Program-made: the position numbers and the translations under genes
The notes under the pieces: generated by a model
The model's database searches: none
Told to the model about the DNA's origin: nothing
The model's input: the letters and a program-made list of their open reading frames with translations, nothing else
Shown here: positions 52,301 through 59,884 of the stretch, one piece after another
How the letters are laid out: each line of letters begins with the position of its first letter
Position numbering within the stretch: the stretch's first letter is position 1
NCBI GenBank assembly: GCA_017634595.1
Contig: JAGBNC010000024.1
Span: 42,952-106,951, forward strand
DNA from: Bacteroidales bacterium
Lineage (GTDB): Bacteria; Bacteroidota; Bacteroidia; Bacteroidales; UBA932
DNA: 64,000 nt
Direction: 5' to 3'

Positions 52301-52628
52301 CATAGCCTACCACTACGACATCGTCCAGAAGCTCCTTGTCTTCTTTAAAATTAATGTTGATCACACTCCTGCCGCCAACAGGGACTTCCTGAGTCTCAAA
52401 TCCCAGACAGGAGAAAACCAATGTGGCATCAGAAGGTGCCTGCAGATACCAGGAGCCGTCAGCTCCCGTCATTGTGCCGTTGGTAGTGCCTTTGACATAG
52501 ACACCGGCCCCCTCAACGGGAGCGCCGCTGCCATCAAGCACCTTACCGCTCAGACGGTTCTGGGCACTAAGCTGCACACCCGCCAAGACAAGCAAGGCGG
52601 ACAGAATCATGACAATTCGTTTTAACAT
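49338..52628 (-). CDS. SusC/RagA family TonB-linked outer membrane protein
   Basis: A 1096-residue TonB-dependent transporter. After a signal peptide (ILSALLVLAGVQLSAQ) comes the carboxypeptidase-regulatory-like domain (RLSGKVLDGSGAPVEGAGVYVKG), the TonB box/plug region (DDVVVVGYATMKKRDLVGAV, VRGTGSIGAGGSSLVLIDGV) and a 22-strand barrel ending in MSVAVGVNVTF. It imports polymers through the outer membrane with SusD. A TATCTTTA promoter box and three 12-bp tandem repeats lie upstream; tRNA-Thr lies beyond. Confidence 0.95.
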   Translation of the reverse strand: MLKRIVMILSALLVLAGVQLSAQNRLSGKVLDGSGAPVEGAGVYVKGTTNGTMTGADGSWYLQAPSDATLVFSCLGFETQEVPVGGRSVININFKEDKELLDDVVVVGYATMKKRDLVGAVDAVGTEVIANRASSNLSRALQGEIAGLNITFNDSKPSHAGSYNVRGTGSIGAGGSSLVLIDGVEGSLSMVNPQDVESVSVLKDASSTAVYGARGAFGVILITTKSASKGRPVVNYSGSFVVNRRTVIPDDIHDSNEWLDIWIAVYDGYYNGSKSRLNHLDNKAPYSQAIYDEIARRKLDPSLPKVEENYDVSGFGYAYYDNFDWLGAFYRDFHYSTEHNLSVSGGNENANYYISGRFYDSQGVFKVGNEDFKKYNVRAKGTLKIRPWLKLSDNMSISIDKNYLPRQQAGQSVMRIMEHWANPMVGLKNPDGSWTPAAVGTGYAAYAEGKNYRTDDYLYLRNKTSLDVDIFKDVLKFQADYSFNITERQNMVVQRQVNYSKYPGVFVAESPTAGELLQKIDYHTLYQSANAYATWTPKLGKKHSLTALLGYNVEWSKYSTLNAKRLGFTTDKPSFALMDGEATITQAGNEWAYMGAFYRVNYNLLSRYLFELSGRYDGSSKFPTYSRWGFFPSFSFGWRVSDEPWMSWSRSFLDNLKIRVSAGSMGNGSVAPYKYTSQMTLSKATDITLGGDLPIVTSTASTVPASLTWETATTYDLGVDFDILNNRLSATFDIYRRNTTNMYTAGETLPGVFGASVPKGNNAELRTDGWELSLQWRDQFNLGGKPFSYSVKGSLWDSRSFVTKFNGNDGKKFGKIADLITGMGQPDYYEGMELGEMWGYTVVGLYKDWDDIANSATQNFKQTVNNAVYPGQVKFADLDLDGEIDYRDLTLENHGDLSIIGNSLPRYRFGLNFNASWNGIGLNLFFQGVGKRDWYPGYDSGYFWGRYARPFFYFTPTIHRLDSPNVAQFDADGNCTNWDTAYWPRPTTYQTNSTDKKTVLSTPNTRYMQNAAYLRLKNVELSYTFNDKVCHTLGLQGLKVFLNGENLLTFTPLHKWAPNLDPEGIDGGDADFSSNTLNGTAYPTFMSVAVGVNVTF

Positions 52629-52643
52629 AAGTTATTTGAATAA

Positions 52644-52679
52644 GTTATCGTTTGTGTTATCGTTTGTGTTATCGTTTGT
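52644..52679. repeat. three perfect 12-bp tandem repeats upstream of susC
   Basis: GTTATCGTTTGT occurs three times head to tail without error. In the minus direction it reads as three ACAAACGATAAC units, placed between the probable susC promoter and the start codon, so it should sit in the mRNA leader. Confidence 0.9.
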
Positions 52680-52684
52680 GGGGT

Positions 52685-52692
52685 TAAAGATA
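52685..52692 (-). promoter_or_regulatory. -7-like promoter element TATCTTTA of susC
   Basis: A near-consensus -7 box on the minus strand, about 56 nt upstream of the susC ATG; it implies a leader of about 50 nt that holds the 12-bp repeats. Confidence 0.45.
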
Positions 52693-52748
52693 CTCTTTTT
52701 TCGGCGAAAACACAAAAAGAGGCTGCCAAGAACGGCAACCTCACACCC

Positions 52749-52824
52749 TGGAGCCACTCATCAGGCTCGAACTGACGACCTGCGCGTTACGAATGCGCTG
52801 CTCTACCGACTGAGCTAAAGTGGC
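52749..52824 (-). tRNA. tRNA-Thr (anticodon CGT)
   Basis: Read on the minus strand, the acceptor stem GCCACTT/GAGTGGC, D arm TAGCTCAGTCGGTAGAGCA, anticodon loop TTCGTAA and T arm with GTTCGAGCC fold into a cloverleaf; CCA is encoded. The anticodon CGT means threonine. The anticodon stem has an A-C mismatch next to the loop. A TATATTTG box lies at 52835-52842. Confidence 0.95.
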
Positions 52825-52834
52825 ATTAGGACTG

Positions 52835-52842
52835 CAAATATA
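52835..52842 (-). promoter_or_regulatory. -7 promoter element TATATTTG of tRNA-Thr
   Basis: A consensus -7 box 10 nt upstream of the mature tRNA 5' end and just past the sirtuin stop codon. Confidence 0.65.
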
Positions 52843-52850
52843 ATGACTTT

Positions 52851-53573
52851 TCAGAGATTCTGCAAAAATTCTTCCCTCAAGCGCGTGAGCCCTTTTGTAG
52901 CGACTTCATTGATGAAGGTAACCCCGGGAATATGGCCGCCGAGCTTATCGTCGGGATCGATGAGGAATATCTTGCAGCCTTCCGGCGCATAGTGATACAG
53001 GCTTGCGGCAGGATATACCTGAAGCGAGGTCCCGACTATGACCAGTATGTCCGCCACGCTCACCAAACGTGCCGCGGTCTCCAGGTTCGGTACTGCCTCG
53101 CCGAACCATACGATATGCGGGCGGAGCTGACGATTGCGCGGGCCGCCAGTCTCGCCTAATTCAACAGGCCTGTAGCCAATATCCTGGACATATTTAAGGG
53201 AATATCCATCATAGTCGGTATAACAATCCTCCGGGCGGACCTTGGTCAGCTCTCCGTGCAGGTGGAGCACGCGCGTGCTGCCGGCACGTTCATGGAGGTT
53301 GTCCACATTCTGCGTGACGACACACACATCATAGTCATTCTCAAGGCCGCTTACTATGCGGTGCGCCTCGTTAGGCTCGACCGTAGGGAGCTGCGCCCTG
53401 CGCTCATTGTAGAACTTCAGGACCTTGGCCGGATTTCTCCTCCAGCCCTCAGGAGTACATATTTCTTCTACCGGGACATTGTCCCATAAGCCGTTACCTC
53501 CTCTGAACGTGGAGATTCCACTTTCGGCGCTGATGCCGGAGCCGCTCAGCACCACAAGATTTTTTTTCTTCAT
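52851..53573 (-). CDS. cobB: Sir2 family NAD-dependent protein deacylase
   Basis: A 240-residue sirtuin. The NAD-binding motif SGSGISAESGISTFRGG, TQNVDNLHERAG and the catalytic His in VLHLHGEL are clear. The usual four-Cys zinc cluster is not evident; the stretch in its place has RPEDCYTDYDG and RNRQLRPHIVWFGE, as in the zinc-less class III bacterial sirtuins. GTSLQVYPAASLYHY and LIDPDD follow. It removes acetyl or succinyl groups from lysines. ATG 53573 is the family start and a TATCTTTG box lies just upstream. Confidence 0.9.
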   Translation of the reverse strand: MKKKNLVVLSGSGISAESGISTFRGGNGLWDNVPVEEICTPEGWRRNPAKVLKFYNERRAQLPTVEPNEAHRIVSGLENDYDVCVVTQNVDNLHERAGSTRVLHLHGELTKVRPEDCYTDYDGYSLKYVQDIGYRPVELGETGGPRNRQLRPHIVWFGEAVPNLETAARLVSVADILVIVGTSLQVYPAASLYHYAPEGCKIFLIDPDDKLGGHIPGVTFINEVATKGLTRLREEFLQNL

Positions 53574-53579
53574 AATGTT

Positions 53580-53587
53580 CAAAGATA
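53580..53587 (-). promoter_or_regulatory. -7 promoter element TATCTTTG of the sirtuin gene
   Basis: A consensus -7 box with only 6 nt between it and the ATG, the shortest spacing in the window. Confidence 0.6.
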
Positions 53588-53654
53588 AAAACAAATTTTT
53601 GTTTGATTGAAATATTTGGCTTATTATTGCACCCGATTAAGCTACAATAAGGAA

Positions 53655-54041
53655 ATGAACGCAGACAGCAAGCACAGACACGTAATAAGCCAGGAGAATC
53701 TCCCGGCTGACATTGCCGCTTTGTTCAACGATAAATATCCCAAGGGATTCAGCGACCTGCTGCCCGATCTGATCAAGTATTCTCCAGGGGTCAACCCCCG
53801 CACCGGCAAGACCATTGAACCGTTCTATGCCGTTACTATCGAGACCGATACCGATGTGTATCTGGTCAAGATAAAGGTGGATATCGACAACCCGGAAGAC
53901 GTGGAGCGCTGGCTTGAAGGCGAAGAGGAAGCCGAGGCCGAAGAGGTTGCGGGCACCAACGGCGCACCCGAAGGCGACACTCCGCTGCCGGACGACAACA
54001 TTTCCCAGTACGGCGGGGATGACGACTCCTCAGACGCATAA
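53655..54041 (+). CDS. conserved-looking acidic protein of unknown function
   Basis: A 128-residue protein without a signal peptide or membrane segment. It has a folded-looking N-terminal half (ENLPADIAALFNDKYPKGF, PFYAVTIETDTDVYLVKIKVD) and an acidic tail (EGEEEAEAEE, DDDSSDA). An AAGGA ribosome-binding sequence precedes ATG 53655. The ClC gene starts inside its last 23 nt, so translation may be coupled. I do not recognise the family; a small cytoplasmic partner of the channel is possible but unproven. Confidence 0.7.
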   Translation: MNADSKHRHVISQENLPADIAALFNDKYPKGFSDLLPDLIKYSPGVNPRTGKTIEPFYAVTIETDTDVYLVKIKVDIDNPEDVERWLEGEEEAEAEEVAGTNGAPEGDTPLPDDNISQYGGDDDSSDA

Positions 54042-55779
54042 GAGAGCTTCGTCACATCTGCCAGAGCGGAGCATCCTGCTTCTGCTCAGTTTATTGGTGG
54101 GCATATGTTCCGGGCTTGCCGCGGTGCTGCTCACGACTTGCATTGACGGGATCAAGCATCTGCTTGACAACTCTTTACGCCTCAACTACAACATTCAGAA
54201 CCTGATTCTTCCGGGCGCAGGCATGCTTATCAGCCTGTTGCTGCTGCGTTATGTAATAAAAGACAACATCAGCCACGGAGTAACCAAGGTGCTGCTGGCA
54301 GTCAGCCGGGGCGAATCGAAGATCAAGCCGCACAATATTTGGTCTTCCATGCTCACCTCCTCCATTACCATAGGATTCGGTGGTTCGGTGGGTGCCGAGG
54401 CTCCTATAGTCTATACCGGAGCAGCCATAGGAAGCAACGTGGGCCGCAAATTCGGGCTTTCGTACAGGAACATCACCATACTGCTCGGCTGCGGCGCAGC
54501 AGGAGCCATATCCGGTATATTCAAGGCGCCACTCGCCGGAGTGTTGTTTACGATGGAGATTCTGCTTTTCAATATCTCCCTATCTTCAATGCTGCCGCTG
54601 CTGGTTTCCACCATCTCGGCCACTGTCGTATCGTACATCTTCCGTGGGCAGACCCCTATGTTCGCCTGCACGCTGACGCCTTTCGCCATGGGCAACATCC
54701 CTTTCTACATAATGATGGGCGTCGTCCTGGGGTTCGGATCACTCTACTTCACCAACACCACCCTGTGGCTTGAAGACAAGATAGCCAAGGTAAGCAACCA
54801 GTATCTTAAGTGGTTTATATGCGCAACGGCTCTGGGTCTTACCATTTTCTTGTTTCCGCAGCTGTACGGCGAGGGTTACGGCGTGCTCTCCGACCTGCTC
54901 AACGGACGTGAAGTCGAAGTGGAAGGCACTTCCATATTGTCCTTCATGATGAAGTCCGGCTGGGGTATCGTATTGTTCTTTACCCTGGTGTTCTTCATAA
55001 AGGTGCTGGCCATGACCGCCACCAACTCGGGAGGAGGCAACGGCGGTACTTTCGGTCCTACACTGTTCTGCGGAGCCATCGCCGGGTTCGTGGTGGCAAA
55101 GTGCTTCAACCTTCTCGGAGCGGGAGTACCGGAGCAGAACTTCGTGCTCGTGGGCATGGCCGCAATGATGGCGGGCGTCATGCAGGCGCCGATGACGGCC
55201 ATCTTCCTTATTGCCGAGATTTCGGGAGGCTACGAGCTGCTGATTCCGCTGATTCTTACTTCTACCGTATCGTACGGCACCGTGCGCCTGTTCCAGAAGT
55301 ATTCTATCTACAGCAAACGCATCGCCCAGAGCGGCGACCTGCTCACGCACGACAACGATCAGGCAGTGCTGACGCTGCTCCGCACCTCCGATTTGATACG
55401 CGACAAATACCCCAGGCTCGAGACCGAGCAGAGTCTGCGTGACGTGGTAGCGGCCGTAAAAGACAGCACCGCGGCTGTTATTGCCGTTGTCGATAAAGAT
55501 GGCCGGTTCCAAGGACTCATCGACATAGGAAACGTACGTAAATATCTGCTGCGCACAGACTTGTACGACAAGTTAAAAGTCACGGCCATCATGGAAGTCT
55601 CCCCTGCCCTCATCATGAAGGGCGAGAAGATGGACAGCGTCATGCGCAAGTTCGACACCACCGGAGCATGGCGTCTGCCGGTGGTGGACAATGATTCCAA
55701 ATATCTTGGATTCATCTCCCGCTCGCGTCTTCTCACCGCCTACCGCAACGAGCTGAAGGAAATCTCCAACGAAGATTAA
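54019..55779 (+). CDS. ClC-type chloride channel/transporter with CBS domains
   Basis: A 586-residue ClC family protein. The membrane part has the ion-path motifs GGSVGAEAPIV (gating Glu retained, in place of GREGP) and GGGNGGTFGP (GxFxP), plus GCGAAGAISGIFKAPLAG. The C-terminal 130 residues contain a pair of CBS motifs (SLRDVVAAVKDSTAAVIAVV and MRKFDTTGAWRLPVVDN), which may sense adenine nucleotides. The external Glu suggests an H+/Cl- exchanger. The start overlaps the acidic protein gene by 23 nt. It converges with tex and overlaps it by 4 nt. Confidence 0.92.
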   Translation: MTTPQTHKRASSHLPERSILLLLSLLVGICSGLAAVLLTTCIDGIKHLLDNSLRLNYNIQNLILPGAGMLISLLLLRYVIKDNISHGVTKVLLAVSRGESKIKPHNIWSSMLTSSITIGFGGSVGAEAPIVYTGAAIGSNVGRKFGLSYRNITILLGCGAAGAISGIFKAPLAGVLFTMEILLFNISLSSMLPLLVSTISATVVSYIFRGQTPMFACTLTPFAMGNIPFYIMMGVVLGFGSLYFTNTTLWLEDKIAKVSNQYLKWFICATALGLTIFLFPQLYGEGYGVLSDLLNGREVEVEGTSILSFMMKSGWGIVLFFTLVFFIKVLAMTATNSGGGNGGTFGPTLFCGAIAGFVVAKCFNLLGAGVPEQNFVLVGMAAMMAGVMQAPMTAIFLIAEISGGYELLIPLILTSTVSYGTVRLFQKYSIYSKRIAQSGDLLTHDNDQAVLTLLRTSDLIRDKYPRLETEQSLRDVVAAVKDSTAAVIAVVDKDGRFQGLIDIGNVRKYLLRTDLYDKLKVTAIMEVSPALIMKGEKMDSVMRKFDTTGAWRLPVVDNDSKYLGFISRSRLLTAYRNELKEISNED

Positions 55780-57944
55780 GATCCCTGCTGAATAAGCTTG
55801 AGACTTATACGCCGGCGACCGGTATCCACATCCAGCACACGCACACGCACATGTTGGTGCAGTTTTACTACGCGGGATGGATCTATGCCGCGCGGTCCCA
55901 TCTGCGACACGTGCACAAGGCCGTTTTCGTGAAGACCTATGTCCACGAATGCACCGAAGGCAGTAATATTGGTGACGATGCCGGGAAGTTCCATACCGGT
56001 TTTGAGATCCTCAAGTTCGTGTATATCCTCGGCAAAAGCAAACTCTTCGGCCATCGCACGCGGGTCCAGGCCCGGTTTGACAAGCTCTTTGAGAATATCG
56101 TTCACGGTCGGGAGGCCCACGTCTCCGCTCACGTAATCTTCGGCTTTGATCCTGGAGCACAGAGCGGCGTTGCCCACAAGTTCCTTAGTGCTGACACCGA
56201 GGGAAGCAGCCATCGCATCGACGATATGATATGACTCAGGATGCACTGCAGAAGCGTCCAGAGGATTCTCCGCATCGCGGATACGCAGGAAGCCTGCGCA
56301 CTGCTGGAACGCCTTAGGCCCCAGACGGGGCACCTTGAGGAGGTCACGGCGGCTGCGGAACGCTCCGTTCTGCGTCCTCCATTCGACTATATTACGAGCC
56401 AGTACCGGCCCAATGCCGGCCACGTACGACAGCAGGTAGGGCGACGCGGTATTGAGGTTGACGCCGACACTGTTGACGCAAGATTCTACAGTATTGTCGA
56501 GCTTCTCTTTAAGCAGGGCCTGGTCCACATCGTGCTGGTACTGGCCGATTCCGAGGTTCTTGGGATCGATCTTGACAAGCTCTGACAGCGGATCCATAAG
56601 CCTGCGCCCGATGCTCACCGCACCACGCACCGTCACGTCCTGATCGGGGAACTCCTCGCGGGCGATTTCTGAGGCGCTGTATATAGAGGCCCCGTCCTCG
56701 CTCACTGTCCAGACCTTGCAGCCCTCGGGCAACTGCACCTTACGGAAAAACTCTTCGGTGTCGCGGGACGCCGTGCCGTTGCCTATTGCCACGGCCTGTA
56801 TCTTATATTTGTCCAGCATCCCCTGAACGGCAATGAGTGCCTTGACTTTCTCGTTCTGGGGAGGATGCGGGAAGATGATGGTATGATACAGTAGTCTCCC
56901 CTGCTCGTCGAGGCATGCAATCTTGCAGCCGTTCCGGAAACCGGGATCCACAGCCATAGTGCGTTTCTCCCCCACCGGGGCCTGCAGCAGCAGCTGACGC
57001 AAATTCTCGCCGAACACTTTGATCGACTCCACATCGGCCTTCTGCTTCGCTTCCCGTATTACTTCGCCGCTTATGGACGGCTCAAGCAAACGCTTGAACG
57101 AGTCCGCTACGGCTTCCTTGATCTGATCGGCAAGGGCTCCTCCGGGGTACCCCTGCGACTGACAGAAATCATAGTAGATCTTGTTGCCGCATTTTTCGGC
57201 ATCGGTATCCAGCCCGACGGACAGAAAGCCCTCGTTCTCGGCTCGAAGGATTGCGAGCAGATTGTGGGAAGGCATACGGTCCAGCGGCATCTTGAAATCG
57301 AAATACGTGCGGTACTTGTCCGCTTCAGGATTGTCTTTAGCGGCTTTAGTGATCTTCGACTCAAGCCTGCGGGCACGGAAGATAGTTCTCAGGTCCTGAC
57401 GTATGACAGGCGTCTCAGAGAGCCGCTCGGCAATGATATCGCGGGCGCCGGCAAGGGCAGAATCGGCATCCTCCGCTCCGGCTTTTCCTTTCAGTGAAGC
57501 CGAGCCTTTGACGAACGCCACGGCGCTCTGATAGGGGTCGCGTGTCTTGAGGTTCCACATAAGGTCGGCAAGAGGCCCAAGGCCAAGTTCCTTGGCCACG
57601 GTGGCCTTGGTGCGGCGCTTGGGGCGCCAGGGCAGATAGATATCTTCAAGCTCGGCCGCATCTACGCAGGCCTCTATCTTGCCGCGCAGTTCGTCAGTGA
57701 GAGCCCCTGCCTCGCCTATAGTAGAGAGGATGGTCTCCTTGCGCTTTTCCATCTGGTCGAAGACATCTGCCCAGTGCTTGACTTCCGCCACGGTGGCATC
57801 GTCCATACCACCGGTCTTCTCCTTGCGGTACCGGCTGATGAACGGGATGGTGTCGCCGTCTGCAAACATGTCCACGCAGTTCTCTATCTGCCAGACCTTT
57901 GCACCGACACGGGCGGCAATTTGCTTTAAGTAAATCTCTTTCAT
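55776..57944 (-). CDS. tex: Tex family RNA-binding protein
   Basis: A 722-residue protein. An N-terminal helical region (DTIPFISRYRKEKTGGMDDA), a YqgF-like RNase H domain (AVDPGFRNGCKIACLDEQG), helix-hairpin-helix motifs (YVAGIGPVLARNIVEWR) and a C-terminal S1 domain (LPGIVTNITAFGAFVDIGLHENGLVHVSQM) appear in order, the full Tex architecture. Tex acts on RNA and transcription-associated processes. It is preceded by the GT2 gene with a 20-nt gap and may share its mRNA. Confidence 0.95.
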   Translation of the reverse strand: MKEIYLKQIAARVGAKVWQIENCVDMFADGDTIPFISRYRKEKTGGMDDATVAEVKHWADVFDQMEKRKETILSTIGEAGALTDELRGKIEACVDAAELEDIYLPWRPKRRTKATVAKELGLGPLADLMWNLKTRDPYQSAVAFVKGSASLKGKAGAEDADSALAGARDIIAERLSETPVIRQDLRTIFRARRLESKITKAAKDNPEADKYRTYFDFKMPLDRMPSHNLLAILRAENEGFLSVGLDTDAEKCGNKIYYDFCQSQGYPGGALADQIKEAVADSFKRLLEPSISGEVIREAKQKADVESIKVFGENLRQLLLQAPVGEKRTMAVDPGFRNGCKIACLDEQGRLLYHTIIFPHPPQNEKVKALIAVQGMLDKYKIQAVAIGNGTASRDTEEFFRKVQLPEGCKVWTVSEDGASIYSASEIAREEFPDQDVTVRGAVSIGRRLMDPLSELVKIDPKNLGIGQYQHDVDQALLKEKLDNTVESCVNSVGVNLNTASPYLLSYVAGIGPVLARNIVEWRTQNGAFRSRRDLLKVPRLGPKAFQQCAGFLRIRDAENPLDASAVHPESYHIVDAMAASLGVSTKELVGNAALCSRIKAEDYVSGDVGLPTVNDILKELVKPGLDPRAMAEEFAFAEDIHELEDLKTGMELPGIVTNITAFGAFVDIGLHENGLVHVSQMGPRGIDPSRVVKLHQHVRVRVLDVDTGRRRISLKLIQQGS

Positions 57945-57964
57945 GTGTCTTTACCGGCACGAAA

Positions 57965-58678
57965 TCAGCGGTGAAACTTGCGGAAGCGAAGCTTAATGAC
58001 TCCCCAGAAAGCCTCTCCGAAGATACTGCCCGACATCTTCGAGGTCCCTTCCTTGCGGTTTACGAAGATGACGGGGACTTCGGCTATACGGAAGCCCATT
58101 TTGTAGGCAGTATATTTCATTTCTATCTGGAAACCGTAGCCTTTCATCTGCACGGCATCCAAATCTATGGTTTCCAGCACCTTGCGGCTATAGCACACAA
58201 AGCCTGCCGTGCTATCGTAGATCTTGAAGCCGAGTACAGTACGCACGTAAACGGACGCAAAATAAGATATGAGAATGCGGCCGATGGGCCAGTTGACGAC
58301 ACTCACACCATTGCTGTAACGGGAGCCTATCGACATATCGGCACCGTTACTGCAAGCGTCCAGAAGTCTGGGAAGGTCGGACGGTGCATGGGAAAAATCG
58401 GCATCCATTTCGAAGATGTAGTCGTAACCGTGCTCCAGGGCAAATTTAAATCCTGTGAGATAGGCGGTACCAAGGCCCAGCTTACCGCTGCGCTCAATAA
58501 TGTGCAGGCGGCCGTCAAACTCGGCCTGGAGCCCCTTGACCACAGCGGCAGTGCCGTCCGGAGAGCCATCGTCGATAATCAAGATTTCAAAACCTTCAGG
58601 AAGCGCAAACACTGCCCGGATGATCTTCTCTGCATTCTCGACCTCGTTGTAGGTCGGTATTATAACCAGATTCTTCAT
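57965..58678 (-). CDS. polyprenol-phosphate mannosyltransferase-like GT2
   Basis: A 237-residue enzyme of the Dpm1 type. It has VIIPTYNEVENAEKIIRAV, the nucleotide-sugar site LIIDDGSPDGTA, the DxD motif FEMDADFSHAP, GSRYSNG and the EVPVIFVNRKEGTSKM loop. It should move a sugar from a nucleotide donor to a polyprenyl phosphate carrier for envelope glycan or protein O-glycan synthesis. Only the soluble catalytic domain is present. A TATATTTG box lies 7 nt before the ATG. Confidence 0.9.
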   Translation of the reverse strand: MKNLVIIPTYNEVENAEKIIRAVFALPEGFEILIIDDGSPDGTAAVVKGLQAEFDGRLHIIERSGKLGLGTAYLTGFKFALEHGYDYIFEMDADFSHAPSDLPRLLDACSNGADMSIGSRYSNGVSVVNWPIGRILISYFASVYVRTVLGFKIYDSTAGFVCYSRKVLETIDLDAVQMKGYGFQIEMKYTAYKMGFRIAEVPVIFVNRKEGTSKMSGSIFGEAFWGVIKLRFRKFHR

Positions 58679-58685
58679 AAGTTCA

Positions 58686-58693
58686 CAAATATA
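58686..58693 (-). promoter_or_regulatory. -7 promoter element TATATTTG of the GT2 gene
   Basis: A consensus -7 box with 7 nt to the start codon. Confidence 0.55.
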
Positions 58694-58796
58694 TAAAATA
58701 TCCGTGATATTTACGTATCGCCGCTCCCGAACTGTTTCAGATACCCAGCACAGGATCTAACCTGACCTCCTGCCACCCTTTTTACCCGTCACCACG

Positions 58797-58890
58797 CTCC
58801 TAAGGGTACTTCGGACTGTACCCTTGGGAACATTCTGAGGCCTTTTCGTTGCCAAGGGTACGTAGAACTGTACCCTTGGGGACGGTCAGG
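58797..58890 (+). repeat. upstream REP pair: two REP-like hairpins
   Basis: The first hairpin is AAGGGTAC/GTACCCTT (58802-58825) and the second CCAAGGGTAC/GTACCCTTGG (58852-58879), each with an 8-nt loop, joined by a 26-nt spacer. The unit begins CTCCTAAGGG and ends GGGGACGGTCAGGGG. A copy differing at only about seven positions lies at 59885-59978 in the same orientation. Confidence 0.9.
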
Positions 58891-58965
58891 GGAAAGAATC
58901 CGGTGTTCTTGTTGATAATTAGCCAGTTTTTCAGTAAGTTTGATGGATATAAACTTAATTGTATT

Positions 58966-59829
58966 ATGACTATGAAATTCTTTCTTATTACTTCCGATCA
59001 TTTCTCCGATCGCTTATGGTTCAGAGATGATGAAGACTTCCGCGTAGCGATGAACTATGTCGCAATCGTATCTTTTACTCTAGGCATCAACGTATTGGCC
59101 TTTATCCTGATGTCCAATCATGTTCACTTCGTTGTTGAATGCACCCACGAAGAAGCAAAGGTTTTTGCAGACAGGTTTAAGATGTTGTATGGAAAGTACT
59201 ATGCCAGGAAATATTGTTCTGCCGAATACCTGAGACGCACAGGCATAGACATCAGAGACGTGCGTCTGGAAGATGAGTCCCTGAAACGGGCTATAGCATA
59301 TGTCAACATGAACAGCGTAGCAGCTAACATTTGTGCTTATCCGAATATGTACCCTTGGGGGACGGGAGATACATTCTTCAATTCCAATAATACCAGCTCT
59401 GCCCTGCTTGGGGACATGAGTTACAGAGCACAGAATAGGATAATCAAAAGTAAGGTCAAATTGCCATCCCACTTCAGCCTTTCCAACTCTGGTTATATTC
59501 TGCCAAGCTCTTATGTCCCTGTCAAGTTCGTAGAATCTGTTTTCAATTCTGCATCAAGTTACAGATACTTTCTTAACAACTCCTCAAAAGCACGAGCGCA
59601 CCTCGAGACACGGGCTTCACCATCATTCAGGGACCAAAATATCGTCGCTGCTTCAGTGGATTTATGCCGCTCACTTTTTCGCGTCGATGGGGTAGAAGAT
59701 CTAACAACGAGTCAAACCGCAGAGCTGTTGCGGCAGCTGAAATACCGGTTCAACTCCGACATCAACCAACTTGCCAGAGTGATAGGATTATCTTATGCCA
59801 AAGTAGCAGAGTTGATTGACTTGTATTAA
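58966..59829 (+). CDS. REP-associated tyrosine transposase (RAYT, IS200/IS605 Y1-HUH superfamily)
   Basis: A 287-residue Y1-HUH endonuclease. The HUH motif is ILMSNHVHFVVE (His52 and His54), and the catalytic Tyr is probably Tyr78 or Tyr79 in MLYGKYYARKY. YVNMNSVAANIC and MYPWGTG correspond to the conserved NPVRA and YPWSS regions of the family. The last 45 residues look like a helix-turn-helix (NSDINQLARVIGLSYAKVAEL), as in Bacteroidota members. It is not a full insertion sequence: the gene sits between two REP pairs, the hallmark of RAYT loci. Base composition is more AT-rich than the neighbours, which fits acquisition. ATG 58972 is an alternative start. Confidence 0.85.
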   Translation: MTMKFFLITSDHFSDRLWFRDDEDFRVAMNYVAIVSFTLGINVLAFILMSNHVHFVVECTHEEAKVFADRFKMLYGKYYARKYCSAEYLRRTGIDIRDVRLEDESLKRAIAYVNMNSVAANICAYPNMYPWGTGDTFFNSNNTSSALLGDMSYRAQNRIIKSKVKLPSHFSLSNSGYILPSSYVPVKFVESVFNSASSYRYFLNNSSKARAHLETRASPSFRDQNIVAASVDLCRSLFRVDGVEDLTTSQTAELLRQLKYRFNSDINQLARVIGLSYAKVAELIDLY

Positions 59830-59884
59830 ACGCAGACATGCACTAAATCTGCCTTGGCATAATCGTTTTCCTCTCCCTCAGCCG

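Noticed and set aside
52644-52679. Possible CRISPR-like array.
   Set aside because: Three adjacent 12-bp units without spacers and no cas genes; a simple tandem repeat.
58789-59001. Two minus-strand frames (58789-59001 and 59826-60143) that code similar peptides.
   Set aside because: The peptide similarity comes from the duplicated REP DNA, not from genes.
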